Assembly (NCBI RefSeq): GCF_002752165.1
Contig: NZ_MOMB01000049.1
Coordinates: 97,619 to 161,618, forward strand
Origin: Erwinia sp. OLFS4
GTDB lineage: Bacteria > Pseudomonadota > Gammaproteobacteria > Enterobacterales > Enterobacteriaceae
DNA: 64,000 nucleotides
Direction: 5' to 3'
Part shown: positions 40,741-50,347 of the stretch, in pieces
Numbering within the stretch: position 1 is the first letter of the stretch
Layout of the letters: each line of letters begins with the position of its first letter
Translations under genes and position numbers: made by a program
Notes under the pieces: generated by a model
What the model was told of the DNA's origin: nothing
What the model saw: only the letters and a program-made list of their open reading frames with translations
The model's database searches: none

Positions 40741-41848
40741 AGCGTTTTTTCAGACGCAGTGCACTTAGCCGGGGAACCGCTTGCTGTGCCATCTGATAGA
40801 AGTCAGTATCAATTTCAATCCCGGTGCTGTGGTAGCCGACCGCGCTGGCTGCCGCCAGAGTGGAACCTGCCCCCATGAAAGGGTCAAGGACTTCACCTTG
40901 CTGTAGCGGCAGCACCGCCTGCACCAGCTGACGCATAAAATCCTGCGGTTTCAGCGAGGGGTGTGGGGCGATGCGTTTTTCACTGGCAGGCGTAGGATGC
41001 GAGCGGATGAGATCGCCGAACGGTTTATCGGCGGCAGGACGACGAAATCCGCCAGTATGCCAGCGTCGCAGATTATCCTGTACTCTGCCTTCCAGTGGTT
41101 TTCGTAGTAACACCCAGGGTTCCCATTGGGAGCGCGGTAATACCGAAACCATATCAAATTCATCGTGGGCATTTTTTGGCCGGTCGCCACCGCGCATGGT
41201 CATCACCTGACGAGCCAGATAGCCGCGCAGTTCCAGGCCAGAAGCGGACATGGCCGATGCCACCAGATGACAGAGTAAGGGATTGGAGGCCACCACGACA
41301 TTGGCTCCGGGAACAATAACGCGCTGCAGGCTGGTGGCCAGTCTGGCAAAAAAGCACCACAGCTGTTCACGATCTGCCTCATTGAGCACGGTAAAGCGCG
41401 GGAGCGGGGCGCGCTGGCGGCCATCAAAAGATGGTGGCAGGCGCCAGATACCGCCTTTTCCCGCGCGAAGCTTGGCGGTTTCGGCCGGACTGTATTCCAG
41501 CAAGCTATAAGGCGGATCGGTGACAACTGCCTGAAAACGATTCTCCTGCTGCTGTGCCAGCCAGTGAAAACAATCGGCATGGATTAAACGCGCCCGGCCT
41601 ATCCGGCTCTGGGTAAACCCGGGGTGGTCGCTCAGTGCGACGTCTGGGGATAAACGGTAGTGCCCCCGGGTGACCCGGATAAACAGGCCGGGCGTGTTCA
41701 GATTAAGGTAAGATCGTACCGATGACGAGGCCACCGGCCCAATCAGACGGCTGACGCCGAGCGTAATATCCCGGGTCGATGCTTCATGCTGCTGCTGCCT
41801 CAGAAAGGCGATAATGGCATCGCGAACAACGCCGGCGGCATAGGCCAT
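40739..41848 (-). CDS. Orphan DNA methyltransferase (beta-class N4/N6) with N-terminal winged-helix-like domain
   Basis: Likely site-specific DNA adenine-N6 or cytosine-N4 methyltransferase. ATG 41848 follows AAGGGGA and gives 369 residues; a TTG 19 codons earlier is less likely. Residues about 1-67 (VRDAIIAFLRQQQ to TRGHYRLSP) look like a winged helix such as HARE-HTH. Catalytic motif IV, VVTDPPYS, is at about 111, before the cofactor motif I, DPFMGAGSTLAA, at about 322. That order defines the beta class. The middle region (from WRLPPSFDGRQRAPLPRF to RRWHTGGFRRP) would hold the target-recognition part. No restriction endonuclease gene is nearby. The target sequence cannot be told from the protein. 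It is an insertion relative to E. coli between metE and ysgA. Confidence 0.87.
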   Translation of the reverse strand: MAYAAGVVRDAIIAFLRQQQHEASTRDITLGVSRLIGPVASSSVRSYLNLNTPGLFIRVTRGHYRLSPDVALSDHPGFTQSRIGRARLIHADCFHWLAQQQENRFQAVVTDPPYSLLEYSPAETAKLRAGKGGIWRLPPSFDGRQRAPLPRFTVLNEADREQLWCFFARLATSLQRVIVPGANVVVASNPLLCHLVASAMSASGLELRGYLARQVMTMRGGDRPKNAHDEFDMVSVLPRSQWEPWVLLRKPLEGRVQDNLRRWHTGGFRRPAADKPFGDLIRSHPTPASEKRIAPHPSLKPQDFMRQLVQAVLPLQQGEVLDPFMGAGSTLAAASAVGYHSTGIEIDTDFYQMAQQAVPRLSALRLKKR

Positions 41849-41962
41849 GGTGGTATTCCCCTTGTGTGCGGGGATGATGTTAGAGCCAGGACGTCGTTGG
41901 GTCAACGCTGCGGCCGGCGTGGTCGGGGAAAATGTTCTGAATAATCGCTATGTGCCCTTCAG

Positions 41963-41988
41963 CGCGTCGGACAAGTGATTCCGACGCG
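41963..41988. repeat. Inverted repeat downstream of ysgA
   Basis: A perfect nine-base inverted repeat CGCGTCGGA/TCCGACGCG with an eight-base loop lies between the methyltransferase start and the ysgA stop. No T-tract follows on either strand. It may be a transcript 3'-end hairpin for ysgA or an operator for the methyltransferase gene; neither can be shown from sequence. Confidence 0.5.
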
Positions 41989-42010
41989 GCTGTGGCGGTT
42001 TAACCTGATA

Positions 42011-42868
42011 TCAGGACAAGACGTCCGCTGCAGTGTGCGGGGCGACACCGTTTTGCCGGAACCAGTCGAGCATACGTTGCCAGCCGTCTTGCGCGGAAGC
42101 CTGATGATAGCTGGGGCGATAATCGGCATTAAAAGCATGTCCGGCATCCGGATAAACCACGATTTCAGCTTTGGCATTAGCCGCACGCAGTGCCTGACGC
42201 ATAGTTTCGATCGTTTCCTGGGGAATACTGTCATCCATGCCGCCATACAGACCCAGTACCGGTGCATTAAGGTCAACGGCCACATCTATCGGATGTTCAG
42301 GTTGTTTAATCGATTTTTCCCCCATTAGTTTGCCGTACCAGGCCACACAGGCTTTAAGCTGTGGGTTATGCGCCGCATAGAGCCAGGCAATACGGCCACC
42401 CCAGCAGAAGCCGGTCACCGCCATTTTGCGCATGTCGCCCTCGTGGCGTGAGGCCCAGTTAGCGACGTGATCGAGGTCGGCCAGCACCTGGGCATCCGGC
42501 ACTTTACTGACCAGTTCCTGGAGTAGTTTGCCAATGTCGCTGTACTCTGTCGGATCACCCTGACGAAAATAGAGTTCAGGGGCGATGGCAAGATAACCTT
42601 CACCCGCCAGCCGGCGGCAAATATCGCGGATGTGTTCGTGGACGCCAAAAATCTCCTGAATGACTAATACTACCGGCAGCGCCTTGCCCCCTGTCTCCTT
42701 AGGCCGGGCGTAAAAGGCTGGCATGCTTTCACCCTGCGTGGGTATGGATGTTTCGCCTGACTGTATTGCCGGGTTACGAGTGATAATTGTTGACGAAGCG
42801 ACAGGTGATACGGCCGGAGCAAACCCGCTGTGACCTGGCTTTTGGCTGACGTTTTCTTCGGTTTTCAT
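42011..42868 (-). CDS. ysgA: YsgA, dienelactone hydrolase family protein
   Basis: Alpha/beta hydrolase of the dienelactone hydrolase family; the natural substrate is unknown. ATG 42868 follows GGAGAG and gives 285 residues. The nucleophile is the cysteine in VTGFCWGGRIAWLYA, the acid lies in GLYGGMDDSIPQ, and the histidine in YPDAGHAFNADYRPSYH. VVLVIQEIFGVHEHIRDICRRLAGEGYLAIAPELYFRQGD is strongly conserved. The N-terminal 30-40 residues are Ser/Pro-rich and longer than in E. coli. It is divergent from udp, as in E. coli. Confidence 0.93.
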   Translation of the reverse strand: MKTEENVSQKPGHSGFAPAVSPVASSTIITRNPAIQSGETSIPTQGESMPAFYARPKETGGKALPVVLVIQEIFGVHEHIRDICRRLAGEGYLAIAPELYFRQGDPTEYSDIGKLLQELVSKVPDAQVLADLDHVANWASRHEGDMRKMAVTGFCWGGRIAWLYAAHNPQLKACVAWYGKLMGEKSIKQPEHPIDVAVDLNAPVLGLYGGMDDSIPQETIETMRQALRAANAKAEIVVYPDAGHAFNADYRPSYHQASAQDGWQRMLDWFRQNGVAPHTAADVLS

Positions 42869-43010
42869 CGGTCTCTCCATGTATGTCTTGAGCGCAATTT
42901 TTAACTATAGCCTGTCTTCACTGTCATGAGCAGCCCGCCTGCTCAGTTACTCTCTGCCGTCGTCACAAAGCGCACATCTTGTGTCAAACCGAAGCGGTAT
43001 AACCGTTATA

Positions 43011-43105
43011 TGTGATATATATCACGAGATAATTCTTAGGTTGCATTGCAAATATCATGGCCAGTGATTGTTATCACGTTTAACAATTATTCGTTCGCGT
43101 AGAGT
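43011..43105 (+). promoter_or_regulatory. udp promoter: tandem CRP sites flanking a CytR site
   Basis: CRP sites TGTGA-N6-TCACG (43011-43026) and AGTGATTGTTATCACG (43063-43078) have centres exactly 52 bases apart. A CytR-type octamer pair GTTGCATT/TTGCAA (43040-43052) lies between them. A -10 element TAGAGT (43100-43105) predicts a start at about 43112, which puts the CRP centres at -41.5 and -93.5. This is the layout of the CytR-regulated E. coli udp and deoP2 promoters. Confidence 0.82.
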
Positions 43106-43145
43106 ACTGCGCCTGTACCTTTATCCGTGTCGACAGGAGTGTGAT

Positions 43146-43907
43146 GTGGCACAGTCTGACGTTTTTCATCTTGGGCTTAGCAAAGCCGATCTCCAGGGGG
43201 CTACCCTGGCCATTATTCCGGGCGCGCCGGAGCGTGTTAAAAAAATCGCCGCACTGATGGATAATCCGGTGCCACTTGCTTCACATCGTGAGTTCACCTC
43301 ATGGCGCGGGCAACTGGGACAGCAGTCGGTGATTGTGTGTTCGACCGGTATTGGTGGGCCTTCAACCTCAATCGCGGTGGAAGAACTTGCCCAGCTTGGT
43401 ATCCGTACTTTCCTGCGGGTGGGCACCACCGGGGCGATTCAGCCGCATATCAACGTTGGCGATGTGCTGATTACCACCGGCGCGGTGCGACTGGATGGTG
43501 CCAGCCTGCACTTTGCGCCGATGGCGTTTCCGGCGGTAGCCGATTTTACCTGCACCACGGCGCTGGTGGCTGCGGCGCGTGATGCGGCTGCCAGCATGCA
43601 CGTAGGTATTACGGCCTCGTCAGACACCTTCTACCCAGGCCAGGAACGCTATGATACTTATTCCGGTCGCGTGGTCAGACATTTCCAGCATTCTATGGCT
43701 GAATGGCAGCAGATGGGGGTAATGAACTACGAAATGGAGTCTGCTACGCTGCTGACCATGTGTGCCAGTCAGGGCTTGCGTGCCGGTATGGTCGCTGGTG
43801 TGATTGTGAACCGTACCCAGCAGGAAATACCCAACGAAGCAACCATGCTGCAAACGGAGAATGACGCGGTGAAAATTGTGATTGAGGCCGCGCGCAGACT
43901 GGTTTAA
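43146..43907 (+). CDS. udp: Udp, uridine phosphorylase
   Basis: Phosphorolyses uridine to uracil and ribose-1-phosphate. GTG 43146 with the AGGAG ribosome site just before gives 253 residues, the E. coli length ([26 protein letters not shown]). The frame is open upstream but only through the promoter. Conserved are [71 protein letters not shown] and [17 protein letters not shown]. Controlled by CRP and probably CytR. Confidence 0.97.
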   Translation: MAQSDVFHLGLSKADLQGATLAIIPGAPERVKKIAALMDNPVPLASHREFTSWRGQLGQQSVIVCSTGIGGPSTSIAVEELAQLGIRTFLRVGTTGAIQPHINVGDVLITTGAVRLDGASLHFAPMAFPAVADFTCTTALVAAARDAAASMHVGITASSDTFYPGQERYDTYSGRVVRHFQHSMAEWQQMGVMNYEMESATLLTMCASQGLRAGMVAGVIVNRTQQEIPNEATMLQTENDAVKIVIEAARRLV

Positions 43908-44001
43908 ATCAGCAGTAAGGCACGCAATGTCACACACCTCCTGCCGGTTTGGCTTATTGAGACTGCTGTAGTTAAGCGACTTTCAATAAAAGGGACTAAT
44001 T

Positions 44002-44772
44002 ATGGCGCTTTTGTCATCTGTGAAGCCACAGCAAGGGATTAATTTTCGCGATATGGCGGGGCTGCCTGGCCGCGATGGCCGCCGGATTCGTGCTGGTTGC
44101 CTGTTTCGTTCCGGGGCGCTGAATGAACTGAATGAGGAAGACCTTGTTCAGCTGGCAGCTTTGCCTCTGATCCACGTGGTCGACTACCGTGATCACGTTG
44201 AAAGTGAACGGCATCCCGACCGTCTCTGGACCGGTGCTATTTACCACGCGGTGCCTGCTAATCCGCTTCATGCCACGGTGAGCGCCAGTCTGGACTCGCT
44301 GGTCAGCGAAGCCATTCATGATTTTGACGCCGTGGCGTTTATGCTGGAGCTGTATCGCCTGTTACCCTTCAAAAATCCTGCCTACCAGCATCTTTCTGCC
44401 CTGCTGCGCGATCCTGCCACCACCTCCCTGGTTCAGCACTGTGCCGTTGGCAAAGATCGCACCGGCATCGGCAGTGCACTGCTGTTGTTTGCCCTCGGTG
44501 CCAGTAAACAAACGGTGATGGAAGACTATTTGCTGACGCAAACAGCGCTGGCACCGTTTCGCGAACGCATGTTGTCAGGTTTTGCCGGCAAGCTGGATGA
44601 AGACAGTCTTGGCAAACTCAATTACGTCCTGTCAGTACACCCATCCTGTTTGCAGGTCGCAATTGACGAAATAGAGCGTCAGTATGGCTCAATTGACAGC
44701 TGGCTTGCGCTGGAATATCAGCTCGATGACGTCGCCTGCGCCGCGTTGCAGCAGCGCTTTTTATTGCCCTGA
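44002..44772 (+). CDS. Tyrosine-phosphatase-like protein (Tyr_phosphatase3 type)
   Basis: Probable protein-tyrosine or lipid phosphatase of the bacterial Y_phosphatase3 family. The signature HCAVGKDRTGIGSALLL contains Cys147 and Arg153 in the C-x5-R arrangement, with GKDRTG typical of this family. The start GINFRDMAGLPGRDGRRIRAGCLFRSGALNELN is the usual N-terminal part, and VVDYRDHVESERHPDRLW is the common R-x-x-x-E region. It has 256 residues and no signal peptide or membrane helix, so it is cytoplasmic. The substrate is unknown. It sits between udp and rmuC, where E. coli has no gene. Confidence 0.85.
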   Translation: MALLSSVKPQQGINFRDMAGLPGRDGRRIRAGCLFRSGALNELNEEDLVQLAALPLIHVVDYRDHVESERHPDRLWTGAIYHAVPANPLHATVSASLDSLVSEAIHDFDAVAFMLELYRLLPFKNPAYQHLSALLRDPATTSLVQHCAVGKDRTGIGSALLLFALGASKQTVMEDYLLTQTALAPFRERMLSGFAGKLDEDSLGKLNYVLSVHPSCLQVAIDEIERQYGSIDSWLALEYQLDDVACAALQQRFLLP

Positions 44773-44854
44773 TAGCACCGTAGAATGGAATTGTCTGGAC
44801 ATTTATACAGTGTCGCTCTACCTTTTCCGCTTAGCAGGGGATCGGGAGAGTCAG

Positions 44855-46351
44855 ATGGATATAACGGTAATTTATATGATTGCAGCGGGTTTGACCGGGC
44901 TGGTGGCCGGTGTGCTGGTCATTTATCTCTACTATCAGCGGCGGCTGGCGCAGCTACAAAGCGAGCAGCGGGTACTGGCGCATAGCGCCCAGCTGTCGGA
45001 AGCAGAACGTCAACGGCTGCTGCAACTGTATGAAGCACAGCAGCTGGAACTGCGTCAGATACATGCGGCTCTCAGCGCTGCACAGGAAAAGCTCCATCAT
45101 GCTGACCACTGGCGTAATGAGTGCGAACAGCTGAGCCGTGAACTGCGTAATCAGCTGGAGGTTAACAGTGCGCAGGAAGCCGAATTGCGTGAAGTCACTA
45201 TTCGCCTTGAGGAAACTCGCCTCGCCGCGGAAGAGAAACAGCGGCTGCTGGTCAACAGTGAACAGCGCCTTAACGCACAATTTGAAAATCTGGCGCATCG
45301 TATTTTTGAAAACAGCGGCCGGCGGGTAGATGAACAGAACCGCCAGAGTCTTAATGCGCTGATAACGCCACTGCGTGAACAGCTGGAAGGATTCCGTCGC
45401 CAGGTGCAGGAGGGGTTTGGCCAGGAGGCGCGTGAACGCCATACCCTGACCCATGAGATTCGCCAGTTGCAGCAACTTAATGCCCGCATGGCCGAAGAGG
45501 CAGTCAATCTGACCCGGGCATTAAAAGGAGACAATAAAACTCAGGGAAACTGGGGCGAGGTGATTCTCAATCGGGTGCTGGAGGCATCCGGGCTGCGGGA
45601 AGGTTATGAATATGATACTCAGGTTGCTATTCAGCTGGAAAATCAGGGGCGTATGCAACCGGATGTGATTGTTCATTTACCGCAAAATAAAGACGTTGTT
45701 ATTGATGCCAAGATGACACTGGTTGCCTATGAACGCTATTTTAATGCGCAGGATGACGCGACACGCGAGCTGGCAATGAGTGAACATGTCACTGCCATCC
45801 GCAGCCATTTACGTCAGCTGAGCCGGAAAGATTATCACCGCTTGCCGGGGGTTCGTTCCCTTGATTATGTGCTGATGTTTATTCCGGTTGAACCGGCGTT
45901 CCTGCTGGCCCTGGATCGCCAGCCGGAACTGATTAATGAAGCGTTGCAGCAAAATATTATGCTGGTCAGCCCAACCACGCTACTGGTGGCTTTACGCACT
46001 ATCAGTAATCTCTGGCGTTACGAACATCAGAGCCGTAACGCACAGCAGATCGCGGAGCGGGCGTCCCGGCTCTACGATAAAATGCGCCTGTTTGTCGATG
46101 ATATGAGCGCTATCGGCCAGAATCTGGACCGGGCCAGTGATAGCTATCGTCTGGCCATGAAAAAGCTCAGTGAAGGGCGCGGTAACCTGATTGCGCAAAG
46201 TGAACGTTTTCGACAGCTGGGCGTCGAAATTAAGCGCCCGATCGATCCGCGACTGGCACAGCAGGCGATGCCGGAAGAAGATGCAGAAAGTCTGGATGAA
46301 ACCGATGAGGTTGCTTCAGCGCCTGAGGCGCTGCGCCGGCTTCAGCAATAG
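44855..46351 (+). CDS. rmuC: RmuC, recombination-limiting protein
   Basis: Membrane-anchored, nuclease-like protein that limits inversions at short inverted repeats in E. coli. ATG 44855 follows GGGAGAG; the frame extends upstream into the phosphatase gene but that is not expected. The 498 residues have an N-terminal membrane helix (VIYMIAAGLTGLVAGVLVIYLYY), a long Gln/Glu-rich coiled coil to about residue 220, and a PD-(D/E)XK-like core with GNWGEVILNRVLEASGLREG, MQPDVIVHLP, DVVIDAKMTLVAYERYF and VPVEPAFLLAL-type segments. It precedes the ubiEJB operon by about 80 bases. Confidence 0.95.
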   Translation: MDITVIYMIAAGLTGLVAGVLVIYLYYQRRLAQLQSEQRVLAHSAQLSEAERQRLLQLYEAQQLELRQIHAALSAAQEKLHHADHWRNECEQLSRELRNQLEVNSAQEAELREVTIRLEETRLAAEEKQRLLVNSEQRLNAQFENLAHRIFENSGRRVDEQNRQSLNALITPLREQLEGFRRQVQEGFGQEARERHTLTHEIRQLQQLNARMAEEAVNLTRALKGDNKTQGNWGEVILNRVLEASGLREGYEYDTQVAIQLENQGRMQPDVIVHLPQNKDVVIDAKMTLVAYERYFNAQDDATRELAMSEHVTAIRSHLRQLSRKDYHRLPGVRSLDYVLMFIPVEPAFLLALDRQPELINEALQQNIMLVSPTTLLVALRTISNLWRYEHQSRNAQQIAERASRLYDKMRLFVDDMSAIGQNLDRASDSYRLAMKKLSEGRGNLIAQSERFRQLGVEIKRPIDPRLAQQAMPEEDAESLDETDEVASAPEALRRLQQ

Positions 46352-46434
46352 CCTGCGCTCAGGGTGCCAGGCAGGATGGACTCTGGTACACTGCTACAAT
46401 ACGTGAATAGCAAATAATTCAGCAGGTAAAACGC

Positions 46435-47190
46435 ATGGCAGATAACAACGAGGAAACGACACATTTCGGATTTCGCACCGTGGCGAAAGAGGAAAAAGCC
46501 GGAATGGTTGCCGATGTTTTTCACTCTGTTGCGGCAAAATACGATTTGATGAATGACCTGATGTCGCTGGGTATTCATCGGATATGGAAACGTTTTACTA
46601 TCGATTGCAGTGGCGTGCGGCGTGGGCAGAAAGTGTTAGATTTAGCTGGAGGAACCGGCGATCTGACGGCAAAATTTTCCCGTATTGTCGGGGAGTCCGG
46701 TGAAGTTGTGCTGGCAGATATCAATAGCTCCATGCTGAAGATGGGCCGGGAAAAACTCAGAAATAAAGGCGTACTGGGGAATGTCAGCTATGTGCAGGCA
46801 AACGCTGAGGCCCTGCCGTTTCCGGATAATACCTTTGATTGCATTACTATTTCGTTCGGTCTGCGTAATGTGACGGACAAAGATAAAGCGCTGGCCTCAA
46901 TGTTTCGGGTGCTGAAACCGGGCGGACGTTTACTGATTCTGGAATTTTCCCGGCCACTTTTTGAGCCCTTGAGTAAAGCTTATGACGCCTATTCTTTCCA
47001 CGTATTGCCGCGTATCGGTGAACTGGTGGCTAAGGATGCCGAAAGCTATCGTTATCTGGCCGAATCGATTCGTATGCACCCGGATCAGGAAACGCTTAAG
47101 CAAATGATGGGGGCAGTTGGCTTCGAAAACATCAGCTATCACAATCTTACCGGCGGTATTGTCGCTTTACACCGTGGATTTAAGTTCTAA
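46435..47190 (+). CDS. ubiE: UbiE, C-methyltransferase for ubiquinone and menaquinone
   Basis: S-adenosylmethionine-dependent C-methyltransferase acting on ubiquinone and menaquinone precursors. The 251 residues match E. coli. Motifs: [21 protein letters not shown], motif [79 protein letters not shown] and [14 protein letters not shown]. It starts the ubiE-ubiJ-ubiB operon, with ubiJ 12 bases downstream. Confidence 0.98.
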   Translation: MADNNEETTHFGFRTVAKEEKAGMVADVFHSVAAKYDLMNDLMSLGIHRIWKRFTIDCSGVRRGQKVLDLAGGTGDLTAKFSRIVGESGEVVLADINSSMLKMGREKLRNKGVLGNVSYVQANAEALPFPDNTFDCITISFGLRNVTDKDKALASMFRVLKPGGRLLILEFSRPLFEPLSKAYDAYSFHVLPRIGELVAKDAESYRYLAESIRMHPDQETLKQMMGAVGFENISYHNLTGGIVALHRGFKF

Positions 47191-47202
47191 GCAGGAAGGC
47201 TC

Positions 47203-47808
47203 ATGACTATCATGCCGCTGTTGACCGCTGGACTGGAAACGGCGCTCAATTATGTTCTCTACCGCGATCGTGGTCTTAAGGCAGCGCGCCAGCGCCTGAC
47301 CGGACGTAGTCTGGCTCTGGCGCTGCACGGCTTTTCCCATCCGTTAATTTTGTTGTTCAGCGAACAGCAGGTTGATGTTATCAGTGCCTGGCAGGATCAG
47401 GCCGATTGTACTGTGCGTACCCACCTTTCCACCCTGAGCCGGCTGCGCGACCGTCAGCAGCTGGCCACGTTAATTCGTCACGGTGAACTGGAAGTGGAGG
47501 GCGATCTGCAGGTGGTACAACAGTTTGCTGCGCTGATAGACCTTGCTGAGCCTGACCCGGCGGAATATCTCGCCCCCTGGCTGGGTGATGTCGTCGCGCA
47601 TGGCGTGGGGACGATGCTAAAAAAACAGCTGGGATTTATCCAGCGCGATGCCGTGCGAAAGCAGCGTTATTTATCTGAAGCGATCACCGAAGAATGGCGT
47701 CTGGCCCCTGGCGCGCTGGAAGCAGCATGGTTCGCGGAAGAAGTGGAGGCGCTCGGACGTTCACTGACAGACCTGGATAGCCGACTCGACAAGCTGGAGG
47801 CGAAATGA
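47203..47808 (+). CDS. ubiJ: UbiJ, ubiquinone biosynthesis accessory factor
   Basis: Lipid-binding SCP2-domain protein of the Ubi complex, needed for aerobic ubiquinone synthesis. The 201 residues begin [22 protein letters not shown], then an SCP2-like fold ([59 protein letters not shown]), and end with a helical tail containing [23 protein letters not shown]. It overlaps ubiB by four bases. In E. coli the 3' part of ubiJ overlaps the small RNA EsrE; I cannot tell whether that is kept. Confidence 0.94.
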   Translation: MTIMPLLTAGLETALNYVLYRDRGLKAARQRLTGRSLALALHGFSHPLILLFSEQQVDVISAWQDQADCTVRTHLSTLSRLRDRQQLATLIRHGELEVEGDLQVVQQFAALIDLAEPDPAEYLAPWLGDVVAHGVGTMLKKQLGFIQRDAVRKQRYLSEAITEEWRLAPGALEAAWFAEEVEALGRSLTDLDSRLDKLEAK

Positions 47809-49442
47809 CCCCGGGCGAAATTCGTCGTCTCTACTACATCATCAGCGTTTTTCTCAGCTACGGCCTTGATGAACTGATTCCCAAAACCCGTCTTACGCTG
47901 CCGTTACGTTTGTGGCGTAAATGTCTGTTCTGGATTAAAAATAAGCATGCGAGCAAACCCTTAGGCGAACGTTTACGCCTGGCGCTGGAACAGCTGGGGC
48001 CGGTCTGGATTAAATTTGGCCAGATGATGTCGACCCGGCGTGACCTGTTTGCGCCGCAGATTGCTGACCAGCTGGCAATGTTGCAGGATAAGGTTGCCCC
48101 TTTTGAGGGATATAAAGCTCAGCAGCAGATTGAACTGTCACTGGGCATGCCTGTCAGCGCCTTATTTGATGATTTCGAGGTGACGCCCCTGGCATCGGCT
48201 TCTATTGCCCAGGTGCATACCGCCACGCTGCGCGAAAATGGTCGTGAAGTGGTTATCAAGGTTATCCGTCCTGATATTGTGCCAATCATCAAAGCCGATA
48301 TGAAACTGATTTACCGGCTGGCACGCTGGGTACCGCGTTTGTTACCGGATGGCCGTCGGCTGCGGCCACTGGAAGTTGTCGCCGATTATGAAAAAACCCT
48401 GATGGATGAGCTGAATTTGCTACGCGAAGCGGCTAATGCTATTCAGCTCAGGCGTAATTTTGAAGCGAGCAGAATGCTGTATGTTCCGGAGATCTTCTCA
48501 GACTATTGCAGTGAGACGATGCTGGTTATGGAACGTATTTACGGAATTCCTATTTCTGACGTAACGGCGCTTGAACAGCATGGTGTTAACCTCAAGCTGC
48601 TGGCTGAGCGCGGAGTACAGGTGTTTTTTACTCAGGTGTTTCGCGACAGTTTTTTCCATGCGGATATGCATCCGGGGAATATTTTTGTCAGCTATGAACA
48701 TCCGGAAGACCCGCAGTATATCGGTATTGATTGCGGCATTGTCGGCTCATTAAATAAAGAAGATAAACGCTATCTGGCGGAAAATTTTATCGCTTTTTTT
48801 AATCGTGATTACCGTAAAGTGGCGGAGTTGCACGTTGATTCTGGTTGGGTTCCACCGGATACCAATGTGGAAGATTTCGAGTTTGCTATTCGCACCGTTT
48901 GCGAACCTATTTTTGAAAAACCGCTGGCTGAGATTTCCTTCGGACACGTTTTGCTTAACCTGTTTAATACCGCGCGTCGTTTTAATATGGAAGTTCAGCC
49001 TCAGCTGGTGCTGCTGCAAAAAACGCTGCTGTATGTGGAAGGGGTCGGGCGTCAGCTTTACCCGCAACTGGACCTGTGGAAAACGGCAAAACCTTTTCTT
49101 GAAGAGTGGATTAAGGATCAAATTGGTCTGCCTGCGGTGCTGCGCGCCCTGAAGGATAAGGCGCCATTCTGGGCTGAGAAGCTTCCCGAGTTACCCGAGC
49201 TATTTTATGATAGCCTGCGGCAGCATAAGCTGTTACAACATAGTGTTGATAAATTAGCCAGTGATCTGAGAGAAGAACGCACGCGACATAATCAGTCACG
49301 CTATCTGTTTGGCGTGGGTGCCACGTTGTTGTTAGGGGGAGCGGCTCTTCTGCTGAAACGTCCTGAATGGGATCTGCTCCCGGCTTTGCTGATAGCAGGT
49401 GGTCTTGTTTCCTGGCTGGTGGGCTGGCGACGGACTGAATAA
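47805..49442 (+). CDS. ubiB: UbiB, ADCK-family atypical kinase of ubiquinone synthesis
   Basis: Membrane-bound kinase-like ATPase needed for ubiquinone synthesis. The 545 residues show the family-specific KxGQ motif in [15 protein letters not shown], the alanine-rich loop in [25 protein letters not shown] (ATP lysine), [25 protein letters not shown] (catalytic loop) and [11 protein letters not shown] (metal-binding DFG-like segment). Two C-terminal helices ([16 protein letters not shown] and [18 protein letters not shown]) anchor it in the membrane. It overlaps ubiJ by four bases and precedes tatA. Confidence 0.98.
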   Translation: MTPGEIRRLYYIISVFLSYGLDELIPKTRLTLPLRLWRKCLFWIKNKHASKPLGERLRLALEQLGPVWIKFGQMMSTRRDLFAPQIADQLAMLQDKVAPFEGYKAQQQIELSLGMPVSALFDDFEVTPLASASIAQVHTATLRENGREVVIKVIRPDIVPIIKADMKLIYRLARWVPRLLPDGRRLRPLEVVADYEKTLMDELNLLREAANAIQLRRNFEASRMLYVPEIFSDYCSETMLVMERIYGIPISDVTALEQHGVNLKLLAERGVQVFFTQVFRDSFFHADMHPGNIFVSYEHPEDPQYIGIDCGIVGSLNKEDKRYLAENFIAFFNRDYRKVAELHVDSGWVPPDTNVEDFEFAIRTVCEPIFEKPLAEISFGHVLLNLFNTARRFNMEVQPQLVLLQKTLLYVEGVGRQLYPQLDLWKTAKPFLEEWIKDQIGLPAVLRALKDKAPFWAEKLPELPELFYDSLRQHKLLQHSVDKLASDLREERTRHNQSRYLFGVGATLLLGGAALLLKRPEWDLLPALLIAGGLVSWLVGWRRTE

Positions 49443-49559
49443 TTGTCATAAAGCGTAAATAACCCATATCAACCCCTTCTGAACGTATTGATGCCATCGT
49501 CAGCGAGGTCTGAGCTGTTATATACTGCAAACAACATCCTTTATATATAGGGGCGAATG

Positions 49560-49817
49560 ATGTTAGGTGGTTTAAGTTTTGGTCATTTACTGGTTGTTGC
49601 GATCATAGTGGTGTTGCTGTTTGGCACTAAAAAGCTGCGTACTCTGGGTTCCGATCTTGGTGCGTCACTGAAAGGTTTTAAGAAAGCCATGAGTGACGAT
49701 GATGAAGCCGGGAAGAAGAACGGCCAGGATGCCGATTTTAACGCGCAGGTGACGCATAACCCGCCGCAGGGCACTGATGTTAAAGACGAGACTAAAAAAG
49801 ATAAAGAGCAGGTGTAA
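49560..49817 (+). CDS. tatA: TatA, twin-arginine translocase pore subunit
   Basis: Forms the protein-conducting assembly of the Tat pathway for folded proteins. The ATG at 49560 is better spaced from AGGGGC than the adjoining ATG at 49557. The 85 residues have one membrane helix ([19 protein letters not shown]), the hinge and amphipathic helix with [20 protein letters not shown], and an acidic, disordered tail ending DKEQV as in E. coli. tatB follows three bases after the stop. Confidence 0.96.
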   Translation: MLGGLSFGHLLVVAIIVVLLFGTKKLRTLGSDLGASLKGFKKAMSDDDEAGKKNGQDADFNAQVTHNPPQGTDVKDETKKDKEQV

Positions 49818-49820
49818 ACC

Positions 49821-50345
49821 GTGTTCGACATTGGTTTTAGCGAACTGCTGCTGGTCTTTATTATTGGTCTGGTGGTGCTTGGACCAAAGAGATTGCCGGT
49901 AGCGGTAAAAACCGTTGTGGGCTGGATCAGGGCGATGCGTTCACTGGCGGCCAATGTTCAGAATGAGCTGGCGCAGGAGCTGAAACTGCAGGAACTGCAG
50001 GATAGCCTGAAAAAAGTTGAACAGGCGGGGAAAGACAGCTTGTCTCCGGAACTGAAAGCCTCTATGGACGAACTCAGGCAGTCCGCCGAATCGCTCAAGC
50101 GTAGCTATCTGCACGATGCGGAAAAAGATCATGACGAACAGGCGCACACTATCCATAATCCGTTGATCAACGATCCGGCGGTCTCCCATGATGGCGTGAC
50201 ACCCGCCAGCGCCGACCATCAGGCAAGCGCCCCGCAGCAGGTGCCGGAAACGGTGACGCAACCTGAGTTATCCAAACAAACTGCGGATAAAAATAGCGCC
50301 GCCCGTCGCGCTTCGTCCCCTTCAGATGTCAGTGATGAACGTTAA
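49821..50345 (+). CDS. tatB: TatB, Tat receptor subunit
   Basis: Works with TatC to bind twin-arginine signal peptides. It starts at GTG 49821 ([32 protein letters not shown]), like E. coli tatB. The 174 residues have one membrane helix with the conserved Glu8-equivalent in FSELL, an amphipathic helix ([23 protein letters not shown]), and a long disordered tail containing AHTIHNPLI. The tatC ATG begins three bases after its stop. Confidence 0.97.
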   Translation: MFDIGFSELLLVFIIGLVVLGPKRLPVAVKTVVGWIRAMRSLAANVQNELAQELKLQELQDSLKKVEQAGKDSLSPELKASMDELRQSAESLKRSYLHDAEKDHDEQAHTIHNPLINDPAVSHDGVTPASADHQASAPQQVPETVTQPELSKQTADKNSAARRASSPSDVSDER

Positions 50346-50347
50346 AT

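Noticed and set aside
47500..47808. Possible EsrE small RNA in the 3' part of ubiJ
   Set aside because: In E. coli this RNA overlaps ubiJ, but I could not recognise a promoter or conserved non-coding signal here.
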